Of a DNA stretch of 64,000 bases, positions 8,043 to 16,768 are shown one piece after another. The notes beneath the pieces were generated by a model, which was given only the letters and a program-made list of their open reading frames with translations, did not search any database and was not told the origin of the DNA. Position 1 is the stretch's first letter. The number at the start of each line of letters is the position of its first letter. The translations under genes and the position numbers were made by a program. The DNA is from Tardibacter chloracetimidivorans (GTDB lineage: Bacteria; Pseudomonadota; Alphaproteobacteria; Sphingomonadales; Sphingomonadaceae): assembly GCF_001890385.1 (NCBI RefSeq), contig NZ_CP018222.1, forward strand, positions 35,371 to 99,370. Direction: 5' to 3'.

Positions 8043-8465
8043 CTACAGGTCCAGCTCGCCTTGCCGGAACTCGGCGGGTTCCTCGCCTTCCCGGCCTTGC
8101 CATGCAATCTTGTCACCCTGCCAGATGGTGACGAAAGCGCGGCCCCGCTCCGGTTCGGGGTCGGGCTTGCGCTCGAAATTGTAGCAGAAGCTGCGGCCCA
8201 TCGTGCCGCCGCTGGCGACAGGGCCGCCCGGACGATGGCGGATATGATGGCAATAGCCGCTCGGTTCCTTGACCCGGCGACCATAGCCGCCCTTCCATGC
8301 CCGATAGTCGAATTCCTCCCGCTCGGTGGGCGGTTTCCAATGAAGGCAGCGGCTACAGGCAGCATCATAGGGGCGGGGTGCATAGGCCGGGGGCGGCGTC
8401 TGCGGCGCCGGATCGTCCAGCGGCGGTCCCCCGTTGTCGCCTATGCCGGGGCGGGGGGCCTTCAT
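8043..8465 (-). CDS. Hypothetical proline- and cysteine-rich protein
   Basis: A 140-residue protein. The first 30 residues are rich in proline (a likely disordered leader), followed by CSRCLHW, GYCHH and FCYNFERKP, which could bind a metal ion. It is not recognised. It is coupled by ATGA to the 8462-9061 gene. Confidence 0.6.
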   Translation of the reverse strand: MKAPRPGIGDNGGPPLDDPAPQTPPPAYAPRPYDAACSRCLHWKPPTEREEFDYRAWKGGYGRRVKEPSGYCHHIRHRPGGPVASGGTMGRSFCYNFERKPDPEPERGRAFVTIWQGDKIAWQGREGEEPAEFRQGELDL

Positions 8466-9061
8466 TGTTCATTCTCGATCGGCTCGACGTCGCGTAGCTC
8501 GACGAAAACGATCTTCTCGGCGCGCTCGGCCCCTACCGGATCAAGATAGATATGGACATAATCGGTGATGGTTCGGGATATGCGCCAGACCACGCCGACG
8601 CGGCCCGCTCTGCGCTCGAATTGGCCGTCGATGGACGCTGACGCTCCTATGAGGCGAACGCGCTGGCCAAGTCGCAGCCAGTTTGCCGCTGAACGGAGCA
8701 TCGCCGCCTTTTCTTCGTCGCTTAGCGCGGGGCGGCCGATGCCGAATGCTGCATGGGGATCGCGCGCGATCCGGGCCAGCTTCTCGTCAATAGGCTCCGG
8801 TTGCCAGTCGATGACCGGCCCCGGCTTCGTCCGGTGCATGTGTGTCACCGCCCTCGCGCCGAATAGATCGGGCTGCACGCCTATAGTGCGTCTGGCGATC
8901 ATGGCGGCATGATAATCGTGACGCCATTGCCCATCGGGTGTTAGGCGCGGCTGCTCGCGCGCGAGTGTCATAAGCTCGGCAAATTCCGCTTCCGACACGG
9001 TGGCGATCCTCGGGTTGTAGCCTGTCACCGTTCGGCCGCGTTCGTCTGTGTCGCCGCTCAT
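8462..9061 (-). CDS. Hypothetical protein
   Basis: A 199-residue protein, not recognised. It has a helical N-terminal part (SEAEFAELMTLAREQPRL), a central RRTIGVQPDLFGARAVTH and a C-terminal beta-rich part (GQFERRAGRVGVVWRISR). The phrase QPDLFG echoes the QQLDLFGG of the small gene at 6957-7148. ATGA overlaps on both sides place it in an operon with the genes at 8043 and 9058. Confidence 0.6.
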   Translation of the reverse strand: MSGDTDERGRTVTGYNPRIATVSEAEFAELMTLAREQPRLTPDGQWRHDYHAAMIARRTIGVQPDLFGARAVTHMHRTKPGPVIDWQPEPIDEKLARIARDPHAAFGIGRPALSDEEKAAMLRSAANWLRLGQRVRLIGASASIDGQFERRAGRVGVVWRISRTITDYVHIYLDPVGAERAEKIVFVELRDVEPIENEQ

Positions 9062-9285
9062 GTCGCGGCCCCTTCCGCGACGGCAGCAGCGGCCAATATG
9101 CGAAGAAAAGAGGAAAGCCGCTCGATCCTGTCGGCGGTCGTGTCGTCGCTGGTGGTGTCCATGTCGTAATGGTCGAGATAGACGCGCAGTAACGCGCGAT
9201 ATTGATACGCATCGGGGCCACTGGTGAGGCTCGCGGCCAGATAATCATATCCGGTTTGCAAACGCAGTTGCTCGTTCGTGGTCAT
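9058..9285 (-). CDS. Hypothetical protein
   Basis: A 75-residue protein, not recognised, with a Y-rich helix (YQYRALLRVYLDHYDMD) and a C-terminal ERLSSFLRILAAAAVAE. It lies 52 bases after the 3' end of the interrupted ardC gene and starts a three-gene coupled run. Its ATG at 9285 has GGACCG upstream, a weak site. Confidence 0.55.
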   Translation of the reverse strand: MTTNEQLRLQTGYDYLAASLTSGPDAYQYRALLRVYLDHYDMDTTSDDTTADRIERLSSFLRILAAAAVAEGAAT

Positions 9286-9337
9286 GGCTCGGTCCTTTCG
9301 ATAAATGGCGGTGCGGCTGCGCACCGCCCCTGATCGG

Positions 9338-9544
9338 TCAAGCGGCCTGCCGCGCGGGTTCATCGGTCATGTGGGAGAGGATCAATTCGCTCGCGGCCTG
9401 CGCGGCGGCGGCGGCGCGGAAGATGGCGCGCTTGTCGCCCCGAAGCGCCTTGAGCCAATCGGCAATATAGGCGGCGTGATCCTCGCGCTCGGTCGGTTTC
9501 ATGCCTAGCTGCGCGCAAAGCATCGCTGCGCCAATCTCGGCGAT
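9338..9544 (-). pseudogene. ardC: ardC, 3' fragment (part 3 of 3)
   Basis: Codes for the last 66 residues of an ArdC anti-restriction protein (EIGAAMLCAQLGM, then HAAYIADWLKALRGDKRAIF and a C-terminal TDEPARQAA). The missing upstream part is at 16419-16747 and 19324-19732. The RIT element separates them: gene sequence ends ...CTGATTGCC at 16419 and resumes ATCGCCGAGATT here. Joining the three pieces gives one frame of about 312 residues, the normal ArdC length. Alone, this fragment has no start signal. Confidence 0.85.
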
Positions 9545-9558
9545 ATATCCTGACAGTC
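9545..9558 (+). repeat. RIT left terminal inverted repeat
   Basis: Reads atatcctgacagtc on the plus strand. The other end, on the opposite strand, begins ttatctggacagtc, 11 of 14 identical. The CTGNACAGTC-like core is the probable recombinase binding site. Confidence 0.7.
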
Positions 9559-9894
9559 CAGCCAAAAATGGCGGTTGGAAATAAAAACCATCGGTGCCTC
9601 CAGCACTGCCCAGAACCCCATGGCTCCCCCGATGCGGGGGCGGGCGGCGAGAACGACCGGAGAGGCCCGCGCAAGCGGCGGGCCGCACCCGGCTCGGCGA
9701 AGCCGGGCTTGCGGCGCGCCGTGGCGGGCCTAGCAGGGAGCGCCGACCAGACCCGCATCGAGGGAGGCCCGAAAAATCAGCGCCGCCGCGCCAGCGGCGT
9801 CCGTTGGTGAGCGGGCGAAGCCCGCGCATCGCCATGCGCGACGAAGCGGCCGAGCCCGCGAGGGATCGGCCGCTCAGCGTTGGTTGCTGCTGGA
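9559..9894. other. RIT left end, non-coding and dyad-rich
   Basis: About 336 GC-rich bases between the left terminal repeat and the stop of the passenger ardC. Many short inverted repeats are present (for example GGCTCGGCGAAGCCGG near 9690). No gene with a start signal or protein motif is visible. Confidence 0.5.
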
Positions 9895-10761
9895 TCATGG
9901 CTGCCGGGTGTGCATCCAGTCGGCCGCCGCCTGCGCCTTGCTCGCCGCGGTGAAGATCGCCCGGGGCTCGTCCTTGAGCAGTTGCAGCCAGGAGGCGATG
10001 TAGGCCGCGTGATCGGGTCGCGGTTCGTGCGCGATCCCGAGATCGGCGAGCAGGAACGATGCGGTCAGCTCGGCGGTCGCTTCCTCCATGGCGAGCGCGT
10101 GCTTGGTCCACTTGGTGCTGAAATCCCGGTCGAGCCGATGGGCTGCGCCACTGGCATGAGCTGCCTCGTGAATATGGGTGGCGTAGAAGCCGTGGGCGTC
10201 GTGGAAGGCGCTGAAATCCGGCATGTGGATGCGGTCTTCGGCGATGTGATAATAGGCGCTGGCCGAGCCGTAGACGGTATCGATGCCGAGCGCGGCGATG
10301 AAGGCTTCGGCGGCGGCGAGGCGTTCGCTCTCGGGCAGGACCGGCCCCGGTTCGGGCGCATAGCCATCGATCTGATCGGCGTTGAACAGGCTGAACGCCT
10401 TGGCGAAAAGCCGTCGGTGGTCGCCATCATCGTCGCTGGCTTCGTCACCCTTCGCGCGAAACTCCTTCCAGAGGACGCCGAGGCTGGCGTGCTCGCCCTT
10501 GCGGACCTGCGCGCCGAGCGCCTGCCACTGGCGATAGGTGCCCCAGACCCCGCTCGCATAGCCGCTGCCATAGGCGGCCGCCCAGAGCGAGACCGTATTT
10601 ATGCCGCGATAGGGCTTGCCGCTGGCGACGTTGGTCGGGCGGGTGACGTCGGCGCCGGAATGATGCCACGGCATGCGCCAGGTGCCGGTGCCGGCTTCGA
10701 TGGCGTTGACGATCGCTTGCGTGATGCGCGCGTAGACGTCGACACGTGGTGAGGCTGACAT
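9895..10761 (-). CDS. ardC: ArdC-type anti-restriction protein (RIT passenger)
   Basis: A 288-residue protein with the two-part architecture of ArdC: an N-terminal ssDNA-binding domain (residues 1-130; RVDVYARITQAIVNAIEAG, then KPYRGINTVSLWAAAYGSG) and a C-terminal zincin-like metallopeptidase domain with the HIHEAAH motif (HExxH type). ArdC proteins bind single-stranded DNA and protect an entering plasmid from restriction. The ATG at 10761 follows GGAGAACAGATC. It lies inside the RIT element, downstream of the recombinases, and could replace the ardC gene the element destroyed. It is not a close copy of that gene: the wording around the junction differs (TAELTASFLLADLGI against ELIAEIGAAMLCAQLGM). 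Confidence 0.88.
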   Translation of the reverse strand: MSASPRVDVYARITQAIVNAIEAGTGTWRMPWHHSGADVTRPTNVASGKPYRGINTVSLWAAAYGSGYASGVWGTYRQWQALGAQVRKGEHASLGVLWKEFRAKGDEASDDDGDHRRLFAKAFSLFNADQIDGYAPEPGPVLPESERLAAAEAFIAALGIDTVYGSASAYYHIAEDRIHMPDFSAFHDAHGFYATHIHEAAHASGAAHRLDRDFSTKWTKHALAMEEATAELTASFLLADLGIAHEPRPDHAAYIASWLQLLKDEPRAIFTAASKAQAAADWMHTRQP

Positions 10762-10930
10762 GATCTGTTCTCCGTTCTCGCGGCGGGGACCATCCCCGGC
10801 GGCGGAGGCCCGTTCGCGCCGGGCACAGGGGGGCTCGCGCACCCGTCAGGGCCGCAGCGAAGCGAAGGACGGCGAAGCCGTTGCGCGGGCGCGCCGACCG
10901 GCGCAGGACTCCGCCAACAGCCGGGGTGGT

Positions 10931-13093
10931 CTACGGCGCGGGAGGATCGATCCCGGCAATCACCGCGGTCAGGCGATCGAGCTCGCGCTGGAGAGCTTGA
11001 CGCTGGAGATCGGAGATGCGCCGTTCGCGTAGATGCGCCCTGACATCGGCCGCCGCGCGTTCCCAGGCCGGCCTGTGGCGGGCGGTGATGCAGGCGTTGG
11101 GACAGCGGGTCGGCTCGCACAGGGCGGTGAGTGGCTGCGCGGGATCGGGGGTCGTCACGCGCTTGAGGCAGAGCGCGGTCGCGGGATCGAAGAAGCAATC
11201 CGCGAGCGGGCCGACATGGAAGGTGCGCGCGACGCTGGCGAGCATGACGCGCAGGCGGGCGCGATCGGCGATCATGGCGGGCAATGGCCCGAGCTGAACG
11301 GCGGCATCGTCGAGCGTCCGCCCGATACGCGGTCCCGCCGGCCCGCCAAGCGATGCGCCGCCCTGACGCCGGTCGAAATAGTCCAGCAGGTCATCAGTCT
11401 GACCGAGCCGGCACTGCGCCTCGACCTCAGCGCGAAACCCCGATGCGCTGGTCCCGGCATAGCCTTCGAACGCGGCGACCGAGGCGTGCTTGTACTGGAT
11501 CATGCCGGCGATGGTGCCGAACGGACGGTTGGCGATGTGCCACGCGATCGTGCGCCGGAACTGCCGCGTCGTGATGCGCCACGGCTTGCCATCGGGACCG
11601 GGCGGGATGACCGGCATATCGGGGCTGCCGAAGGCGGTGTTGAGGTGATCGCGGAAGGTGTTGAGCTGACGGACCACCTCGCTCGACAGATGCGTCTTGG
11701 AGACGGCGCTCGCGCGCAGCACCGGCCAGAGCGTATCGCTGCCGCTGGCGCGCGCCGGTCCTGCCGACAGGCGTTCGAGCACCGTGATCGCATCGGCGAC
11801 CGGCTCTATCGTCACCCAGCTCGCCGCCTCGCCCACGGCCGCCCGGCGCTTGTAGATGGTCGATCGGATGCGATGCCGCTCGATCAGGCCGTCCTCACTG
11901 CGCGCGATAGAGAGACACCCGCGCCGCATCGCCTGCACCTCGCAGTCGCGCATGCCGGTCAGGTAGGCGCACACGATATAGGCGGCGGCCTGGAGCATCC
12001 GTTCCTCGTGTGCGAGAGTCTTCGCGTCGAAGTGCTCGCGCCATGGCCGACCGCTCTCGGGATCGATCGAGATCGGCGTGTCCATGCCGCCGACCTCTAC
12101 CCCCAGTTCGGCCGCCACTGCGTCGATCAACCTCGCTTCACCGCCGGTCAGCAGGAGATGCGCGCCTGGCTCGGCCTGCACGTCGATCCCGGCATGGAGA
12201 TGCAGGAGATGGGCGTTGATCGGTGGGGTCACGGCGCCGGTGTTGGGGTCGACGCGCAGCTTGCCGTTATGAGCGGTGCCCCAGATCGGTGCGCCGCGCC
12301 CCTCGCGGCGTCGGCGACCGAAATAGGCCTTCAGGCGGGTGCGGCGACGTTGCCGGCGATCAGCGTCCGGGAGGCCGGAGTCGGCGGCGACGAGACGATC
12401 CCGGCGCGCTTCGAGCCGATCAAGCTCGCGACGGGCTGCGAGAATGTCGTCAGCGAAGACGGTGACGTAGCGCAACGACCATGCGAGCAGCGCGGCGATG
12501 ACCTCTTCCGGGAACCGCGGCGTGCGGTTCTCCCGGACATGCCGGTAGCCCGCGACGCGGGCGGGCGCCTGTCCGGCCCAGGGCTCGAATGCAAGGCCTC
12601 CGCCAGCGAGGTGGTCACGATAGTGATAGAGATCGGAGATCACTTCGAGGAGGTGGCCGACGATGACGGGTCGCCGGGCCGGATCGGCACGAAGGTGCCG
12701 GGCATAGGCATCGACCAACGCCTGATCGATACGGGAAACGTCGAGCCGTCCGAGCCGCTCACGGGCGAAAGCGAAGAACCGGCGGGCACGGTTGAATGCC
12801 TGGCGAATGCTCGCCGGCGGCAGCTTCGGGCGGTAGCCGGGAAGATCGACGTTGAGACGGGCGTAGAGATAGGCGCGCATCGCCGCCTGCACATCGGCAT
12901 GTTCGAGCACGTCGAAATGCACGGTGACGTGGCAGCGCCGGGCGTTCTCGCGGAATACGGCGAGACCGAGATCCCAGCTCGGGTCGCCGACGCGAGACAG
13001 CTCCTCGCGGGCGTGGCCCTCCTTGAGCGGCGCGCTCGCCAGCACGGGGCGATCGTCGAAGGCAGGCTCTTGGGCATGGGCGGGTATGGTCAT
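10931..13093 (-). CDS. Tyrosine recombinase, third of the RIT trio
   Basis: A 720-residue, unusually long tyrosine recombinase. The C-terminal catalytic part contains ITTRQFRRTIAWHIA (the arginine of box II), then YKHASVAAFEGYAG with the likely nucleophilic tyrosine. After it comes a Cys-containing tail (CFFDPATALCLKR, CEPTRCPNACIT) that may bind zinc, shared in outline with the second recombinase. The start overlaps the preceding stop by ATGA (13090-13093). Within RIT elements the three recombinases are thought to act together. Confidence 0.85.
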   Translation of the reverse strand: MTIPAHAQEPAFDDRPVLASAPLKEGHAREELSRVGDPSWDLGLAVFRENARRCHVTVHFDVLEHADVQAAMRAYLYARLNVDLPGYRPKLPPASIRQAFNRARRFFAFARERLGRLDVSRIDQALVDAYARHLRADPARRPVIVGHLLEVISDLYHYRDHLAGGGLAFEPWAGQAPARVAGYRHVRENRTPRFPEEVIAALLAWSLRYVTVFADDILAARRELDRLEARRDRLVAADSGLPDADRRQRRRTRLKAYFGRRRREGRGAPIWGTAHNGKLRVDPNTGAVTPPINAHLLHLHAGIDVQAEPGAHLLLTGGEARLIDAVAAELGVEVGGMDTPISIDPESGRPWREHFDAKTLAHEERMLQAAAYIVCAYLTGMRDCEVQAMRRGCLSIARSEDGLIERHRIRSTIYKRRAAVGEAASWVTIEPVADAITVLERLSAGPARASGSDTLWPVLRASAVSKTHLSSEVVRQLNTFRDHLNTAFGSPDMPVIPPGPDGKPWRITTRQFRRTIAWHIANRPFGTIAGMIQYKHASVAAFEGYAGTSASGFRAEVEAQCRLGQTDDLLDYFDRRQGGASLGGPAGPRIGRTLDDAAVQLGPLPAMIADRARLRVMLASVARTFHVGPLADCFFDPATALCLKRVTTPDPAQPLTALCEPTRCPNACITARHRPAWERAAADVRAHLRERRISDLQRQALQRELDRLTAVIAGIDPPAP

Positions 13094-14877
13094 GCGCGTG
13101 CCTCCGGCGGCAGATAAAGCCGCTCGCTCTCCATCTGCCGGCGCGCATCGGCGATGACGGCATCGGAGAAGGCCGGCACGACCTGGGCGGTGATGCGGGC
13201 ATGGACGCGGCCGAACTTGGCCGCCCAGTCGGTCGCGGGCAGGCTCAGCCGCTGTTCTTCGACGAAGACGAGGAAAGCCAGGATCGCGGGGAGCTTGCGC
13301 GCGGTGATGACGGCGTTAGGGCAATCAAGGCAGCCCCAGAAGGGCTGCGCACAGGGCGAACCGGCCTCGGCGAAGGGACTGTTATGGAAGCCCGCGCAGG
13401 CGGCGAGCCAGACATCCTGTTCGCCGTCGAGCAACGGACCCACGGTAGCCAGCGGCATCAGCGGCTCGGCCTGATCGGGCGCTTTGCGCAACGCCTGCTC
13501 GGCGGTGGGCGGAAGCACGGTCGGCATCGCGGCGGCGACCGCTGCGCGGAAGGCGTCGGCGACGGCCGTCTCGTGCAGGGGCCGGAGCGACGGCAGATCA
13601 GCATAGTGGCGCGCCGCTACCTCGCGCGAGTGGCCGACCGCGAAGCGGGCTATATGCCCCTCGGTCTTGGTGTACCATAACGCCTTGTGGGTCTTGCGGA
13701 GCCGGGAGAGCAGCAGGTGGAGCGGCTTGCCGTCGTCATCGACAATATCGTTCTGCGCCACCCAGGCATCGATCCGTTCCGTCGGGTGGCGGATACCTGC
13801 CCGCAGGCCGCCAGCGTTGTGATAAACCCAAATACGATCGTCGTTTAGATGCGTGCGGGCAGTCGCCGTGACCTCGATCAGGCGACGAATAAGACCGCCA
13901 GGCGTGCCACCACCGCCGTCGCGGACGTGCATGCTCTTATGCTCGGCGCCGCGAGCGCGGCGCTTGAGATAGCGCAGTTCCACCGTGCCGGCATGGGGGT
14001 TGGTGAGACAATCCACGGTCAGCGTCTTCAGGCACTCGGGCTCGAGGCCGGTATCGAGCGTGAGCAACACGAGCAGCGCCGGCAGATCGCGCGCAAGCAG
14101 GTGATGGCGGCCATGCAGGTCGTCGATGAGCGTGCTGATCGGCAATGCGCGCCGCATGCGCATGAAATAGAGGCTCTTCAGCGCGGGCTGGTCTGCGACG
14201 ATAAAGCCCTGCCGCGCGATGATCGCTTCGACATCGGCGCGCGCGCTGGCGATGACCGGGTCGCCCTCATCGGTCCGGTCGTCGGCGCCGAGACGGCGGA
14301 ACATCGCTTCGACATCGGTCCTCGCGGCGTCGCGCAACGCGCGGGCGACGAAGGGGCTATAAGCATCGCGCGGGGTCGAGCGGCCCGCCGATGTGGCCAG
14401 CGTGTAGCGCAGCCGCTCATGCAGGTCGGACGCGATCCGATCGGGCCGGTCTGCCTCGATCGCGCGCAATGTGTTGATGATCTTGCCGACCGTTATGTGC
14501 CGGTGGATCGCGCCCATCCCGCGCTGTTCGAGCGCGGAGGCGAACCCATCGATATGGACTGCGCGCAGGTCGCTGACGCCAGCCACGTTCAGCGCGTCAT
14601 CGCCAAGCCAGGCGAAGAACAGGCGGTAGGCATTTACATACTGCTTGATGACGCTGGCCGCACCGATGGGGCCGCCGAGCGCCGCTGACCGACGTAGCGC
14701 GCCCGCGAAGGCGATGGCGAGTGGGCGAGGAACGAGCCCAGTCATATCGATCAGGACCGTTCCGCCATGCCGTGCCTCGATCGTGAACTTGAGGCCGAGC
14801 ACAGGATCGGGCTGCACGGACTCCGGCGTGATCGGCGCGAAAGCGACAGGCCGGCCCTTGCGGGGATGCCCGCTCAT
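13090..14877 (-). CDS. Tyrosine recombinase, second of the RIT trio
   Basis: A 595-residue protein. The central region holds a recombinase core with LDTGLEPECLKTLTVDCL, and the catalytic C-terminal part has SRLRKTHKALWY, then AVGHSREVAARHYADL with the probable catalytic tyrosine. A tail with CPNAVITARKL resembles the one in the third recombinase. The ATG at 14877 overlaps the first gene's stop (ATGA); an upstream in-frame extension exists but is only the shadow of the first gene. Confidence 0.85.
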   Translation of the reverse strand: MSGHPRKGRPVAFAPITPESVQPDPVLGLKFTIEARHGGTVLIDMTGLVPRPLAIAFAGALRRSAALGGPIGAASVIKQYVNAYRLFFAWLGDDALNVAGVSDLRAVHIDGFASALEQRGMGAIHRHITVGKIINTLRAIEADRPDRIASDLHERLRYTLATSAGRSTPRDAYSPFVARALRDAARTDVEAMFRRLGADDRTDEGDPVIASARADVEAIIARQGFIVADQPALKSLYFMRMRRALPISTLIDDLHGRHHLLARDLPALLVLLTLDTGLEPECLKTLTVDCLTNPHAGTVELRYLKRRARGAEHKSMHVRDGGGGTPGGLIRRLIEVTATARTHLNDDRIWVYHNAGGLRAGIRHPTERIDAWVAQNDIVDDDGKPLHLLLSRLRKTHKALWYTKTEGHIARFAVGHSREVAARHYADLPSLRPLHETAVADAFRAAVAAAMPTVLPPTAEQALRKAPDQAEPLMPLATVGPLLDGEQDVWLAACAGFHNSPFAEAGSPCAQPFWGCLDCPNAVITARKLPAILAFLVFVEEQRLSLPATDWAAKFGRVHARITAQVVPAFSDAVIADARRQMESERLYLPPEARA

Positions 14878-16223
14878 GCGCCCTGCGGTCCCGGCAGCAG
14901 CGCGAGCAGCTCCTCGACGGCCGCGTCCACTGTATCGGCGCGCGTCGCGATATGATCGAGGTAGATATAGGTGGTGGTGAGGCTCGCGTGGCCGAGCAGA
15001 CGTTGCACCTGTTGCAGCGGGTCGCCCAGGATCAGCCGGTAGCTCTCCACCGGCCCCGCCGGCAATGCCGCTTCGCGCCGCCGCTGCTGGATCAGCAAGG
15101 CGAGCATATGGACTGCGAAGGTGTGACGAAGCTGGTGGGGACTGATCGACAGCGGGAAACCGTTCTCCTCGCACCGCTTGCAGGCACGGGTGAAGATCAC
15201 CTCCCACGAGTTGGGGCGAACAGGCTGCCCTACCTCGGTCAGCCATAGCGCCGCCGGCTCGTGGGGTGGTCCATCCTCGTCGCACAGGATCAGGCGGCAT
15301 CGTTCCTCTGGGGTGCAGACATCGCGCATGCGGTCGAGACCGGCGCGGGTGACAGGGATCGGTCGTTCGAGCTTGGCCGCGCCGTCCCGCGCGGCGAACT
15401 TGGTCACGCCTGCGGCGCGTTCGACGGCGACATAGGCGGCGATCTGACGCAGCAGCCGACGCGGGACCAGCACACTGCGTCCCCGGTCGCCCTTGGTGAG
15501 CGGCGGCGGCAGGCGCAGCCAAAGCTGCTGAGCCTGATCGTGGTCGTGATCGATGGCCGCAAGCTCATCGGCGAGCAGGCCCGACGCCTCTTCAAGACGC
15601 AGGCCAGTGGTGACGAGAAGGTCGGCGAACAGAGCGTTGCGCAGCCCGTTGCGATCGCGAGCGCCGGGGCGCTCGGTGCCGTCCGGGGTGAGGCCGCGCA
15701 GGCCGACCTCGCGGAAAATGTGGTAGTCGTCCATCGTGACGAACCGCACATCCGACCGCCTGGCAACACGTTCATAGGCGTCGTTGCGCGCCGCGATCAT
15801 GCCACGACGGCCACCTTGCGCCGGTCGCCACACGGCGCGGCGGCTAAACGGCGCGTCGGCGATCAGCCCTTGCTGCTCGCCCCAGCGGTAGAGGCGATCG
15901 AGGCTGGCGACAGCCCGGTTCCAGCTTGCCGCCGTGATCCGGTGATCGGCCTCGTCGCGGCGTCGCTCACGATGATAGGCATCGACATCGTCGCGGGTCG
16001 CAGCCCACACGGTCTTGCCGCAGGCATCGAGAAAGCGGAGCCAGACCGCAACATCATAGGCGTAGGCGCGAAGCGAGTGCCGCGAGCGGACCCCCGACAG
16101 CGGCAGGTCGAGAAAGAAGCGATCCAGATCGGGATCATAGAGCGCGTCACCGCGCAGGATCAGCGGCACATGCGCATCGAGACCCTTGGCCTCGCGGCGC
16201 TCGCAAACAGTAATGATCGACAC
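14874..16223 (-). CDS. Tyrosine recombinase, first of the RIT trio
   Basis: A 449-residue phage-integrase-type recombinase. The N-terminal core-binding domain (HSLRAYAYDVAVWLRFL) is followed by a catalytic domain with LLVTTGLRLEEASGLL (box I arginine), HQLRHTFAVHML (His-x-x-Arg) and LGHASLTTTYIYLDHI (catalytic tyrosine). The GTG at 16223 is chosen because GGAGGG precedes it; a GTG at 16271 is possible. It is the first gene of the trio operon. Confidence 0.85.
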   Translation of the reverse strand: MSIITVCERREAKGLDAHVPLILRGDALYDPDLDRFFLDLPLSGVRSRHSLRAYAYDVAVWLRFLDACGKTVWAATRDDVDAYHRERRRDEADHRITAASWNRAVASLDRLYRWGEQQGLIADAPFSRRAVWRPAQGGRRGMIAARNDAYERVARRSDVRFVTMDDYHIFREVGLRGLTPDGTERPGARDRNGLRNALFADLLVTTGLRLEEASGLLADELAAIDHDHDQAQQLWLRLPPPLTKGDRGRSVLVPRRLLRQIAAYVAVERAAGVTKFAARDGAAKLERPIPVTRAGLDRMRDVCTPEERCRLILCDEDGPPHEPAALWLTEVGQPVRPNSWEVIFTRACKRCEENGFPLSISPHQLRHTFAVHMLALLIQQRRREAALPAGPVESYRLILGDPLQQVQRLLGHASLTTTYIYLDHIATRADTVDAAVEELLALLPGPQGA

Positions 16224-16291
16224 CGGCCCGAAACCCTCCCCCCGGACCCCCCACCCGGAAGCTGACCTCACACCGATGCGCTCTATGGCCC

Positions 16292-16355
16292 GGCAGTAAT
16301 CAGGCTGGCCTCCGCCAGCTCTTGGGTCAGCGCTACGGCCAGCCTGATTACTGCC
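16292..16355. repeat. 19-bp perfect inverted repeat near the RIT right end
   Basis: Arms GGCAGTAATCAGGCTGGCC (16292-16310) and its exact complement (16337-16355) with a 26-base spacer. It sits between the right terminal repeat and the first recombinase gene, where it could be an operator, an accessory recombinase site or a leader hairpin. Confidence 0.85.
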
Positions 16356-16404
16356 TACCGTGGGCGTCCATCGCCGACCTTACTGCAATGTTGCGGACGG
16401 CGCA

Positions 16405-16418
16405 GACTGTCCAGATAA
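16405..16418 (-). repeat. RIT right terminal inverted repeat
   Basis: On the minus strand it begins ttatctggacagtc directly after ardC codons ...CTGATTGCC. It pairs with the left end at 9545-9558. Confidence 0.7.
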
Positions 16419-16747
16419 GGCAATCAGTTCCTCGAAAGCCCGGATTTCCTTGCTTTTGCCGTAGTCGCGAAGGCTGTCGCGGTCCAAGCGGTCGGGATGC
16501 CCGGTGCTATGGATTCCTTCGTGGGCAAGGGTCGCATAGAAGGCGTTGCCGCTCACGAAATCGCCAAAGGCGGGCATCTGGATGCGATCTTCGGACTGCC
16601 GATAGAACGCGCTCGATCCCCCTTCGCTATAGGGAACCGGGTAGCGGGCAAAGGCGGCGTCAAGGTCCGGGTCGCGCTCGTCGCGGTTCTTGATCTCGAC
16701 AACCGGGACCGGATATTTCGCCATGTCCAAGCCGTCGATTTGCTCGA
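16419..16747 (-). pseudogene. ardC: ardC, middle fragment (exon 2 of the intron; part 2 of 3)
   Basis: Codes for ...EQIDGLDMAKYPVPVVE, then a zincin metallopeptidase segment with the motif HEGIHSTGHPDRLDRDS and ends at FEELIA where the RIT element begins. Upstream it is separated from the 5' part by the group II intron. Splicing would join AATG to TCGAGCAAATCG and give FNVEQIDG, the conserved ArdC wording. Translation would run into the RIT element and add about 12 foreign residues (LSGQSAPSATLQ) before a stop. Confidence 0.88.
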
Positions 16748-16768
16748 GTAGGGTAGGCCGGCAAAGTC

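Larger units (their letters stand above)
9545..16418 (-). mobile_element. RIT (recombinase-in-trio) element carrying an ardC gene
   Basis: A 6.87-kb element bounded by imperfect 14-bp terminal inverted repeats (9545-9558 and 16405-16418, 11 of 14 matching) and inserted in ardC. It encodes three different tyrosine recombinases on the minus strand, overlapping by ATGA twice, the hallmark of RIT elements. Unlike a minimal RIT it also carries a complete ardC passenger (9895-10761). The host gene shows AT(T/C)GCC on both sides, fitting a short crossover core rather than a copied target. Boundaries are inferred from the inverted repeats and from restoring the ardC frame. Confidence 0.82.

Noticed and set aside
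11033..13117. A 694-codon plus-strand open frame
   Set aside because: It lies exactly opposite a tyrosine recombinase gene, lacks protein motifs, and reflects high GC at codon position 3.
13849..16265. Other long plus-strand frames in the RIT element
   Set aside because: All are antisense to recombinase genes with recognised catalytic motifs.
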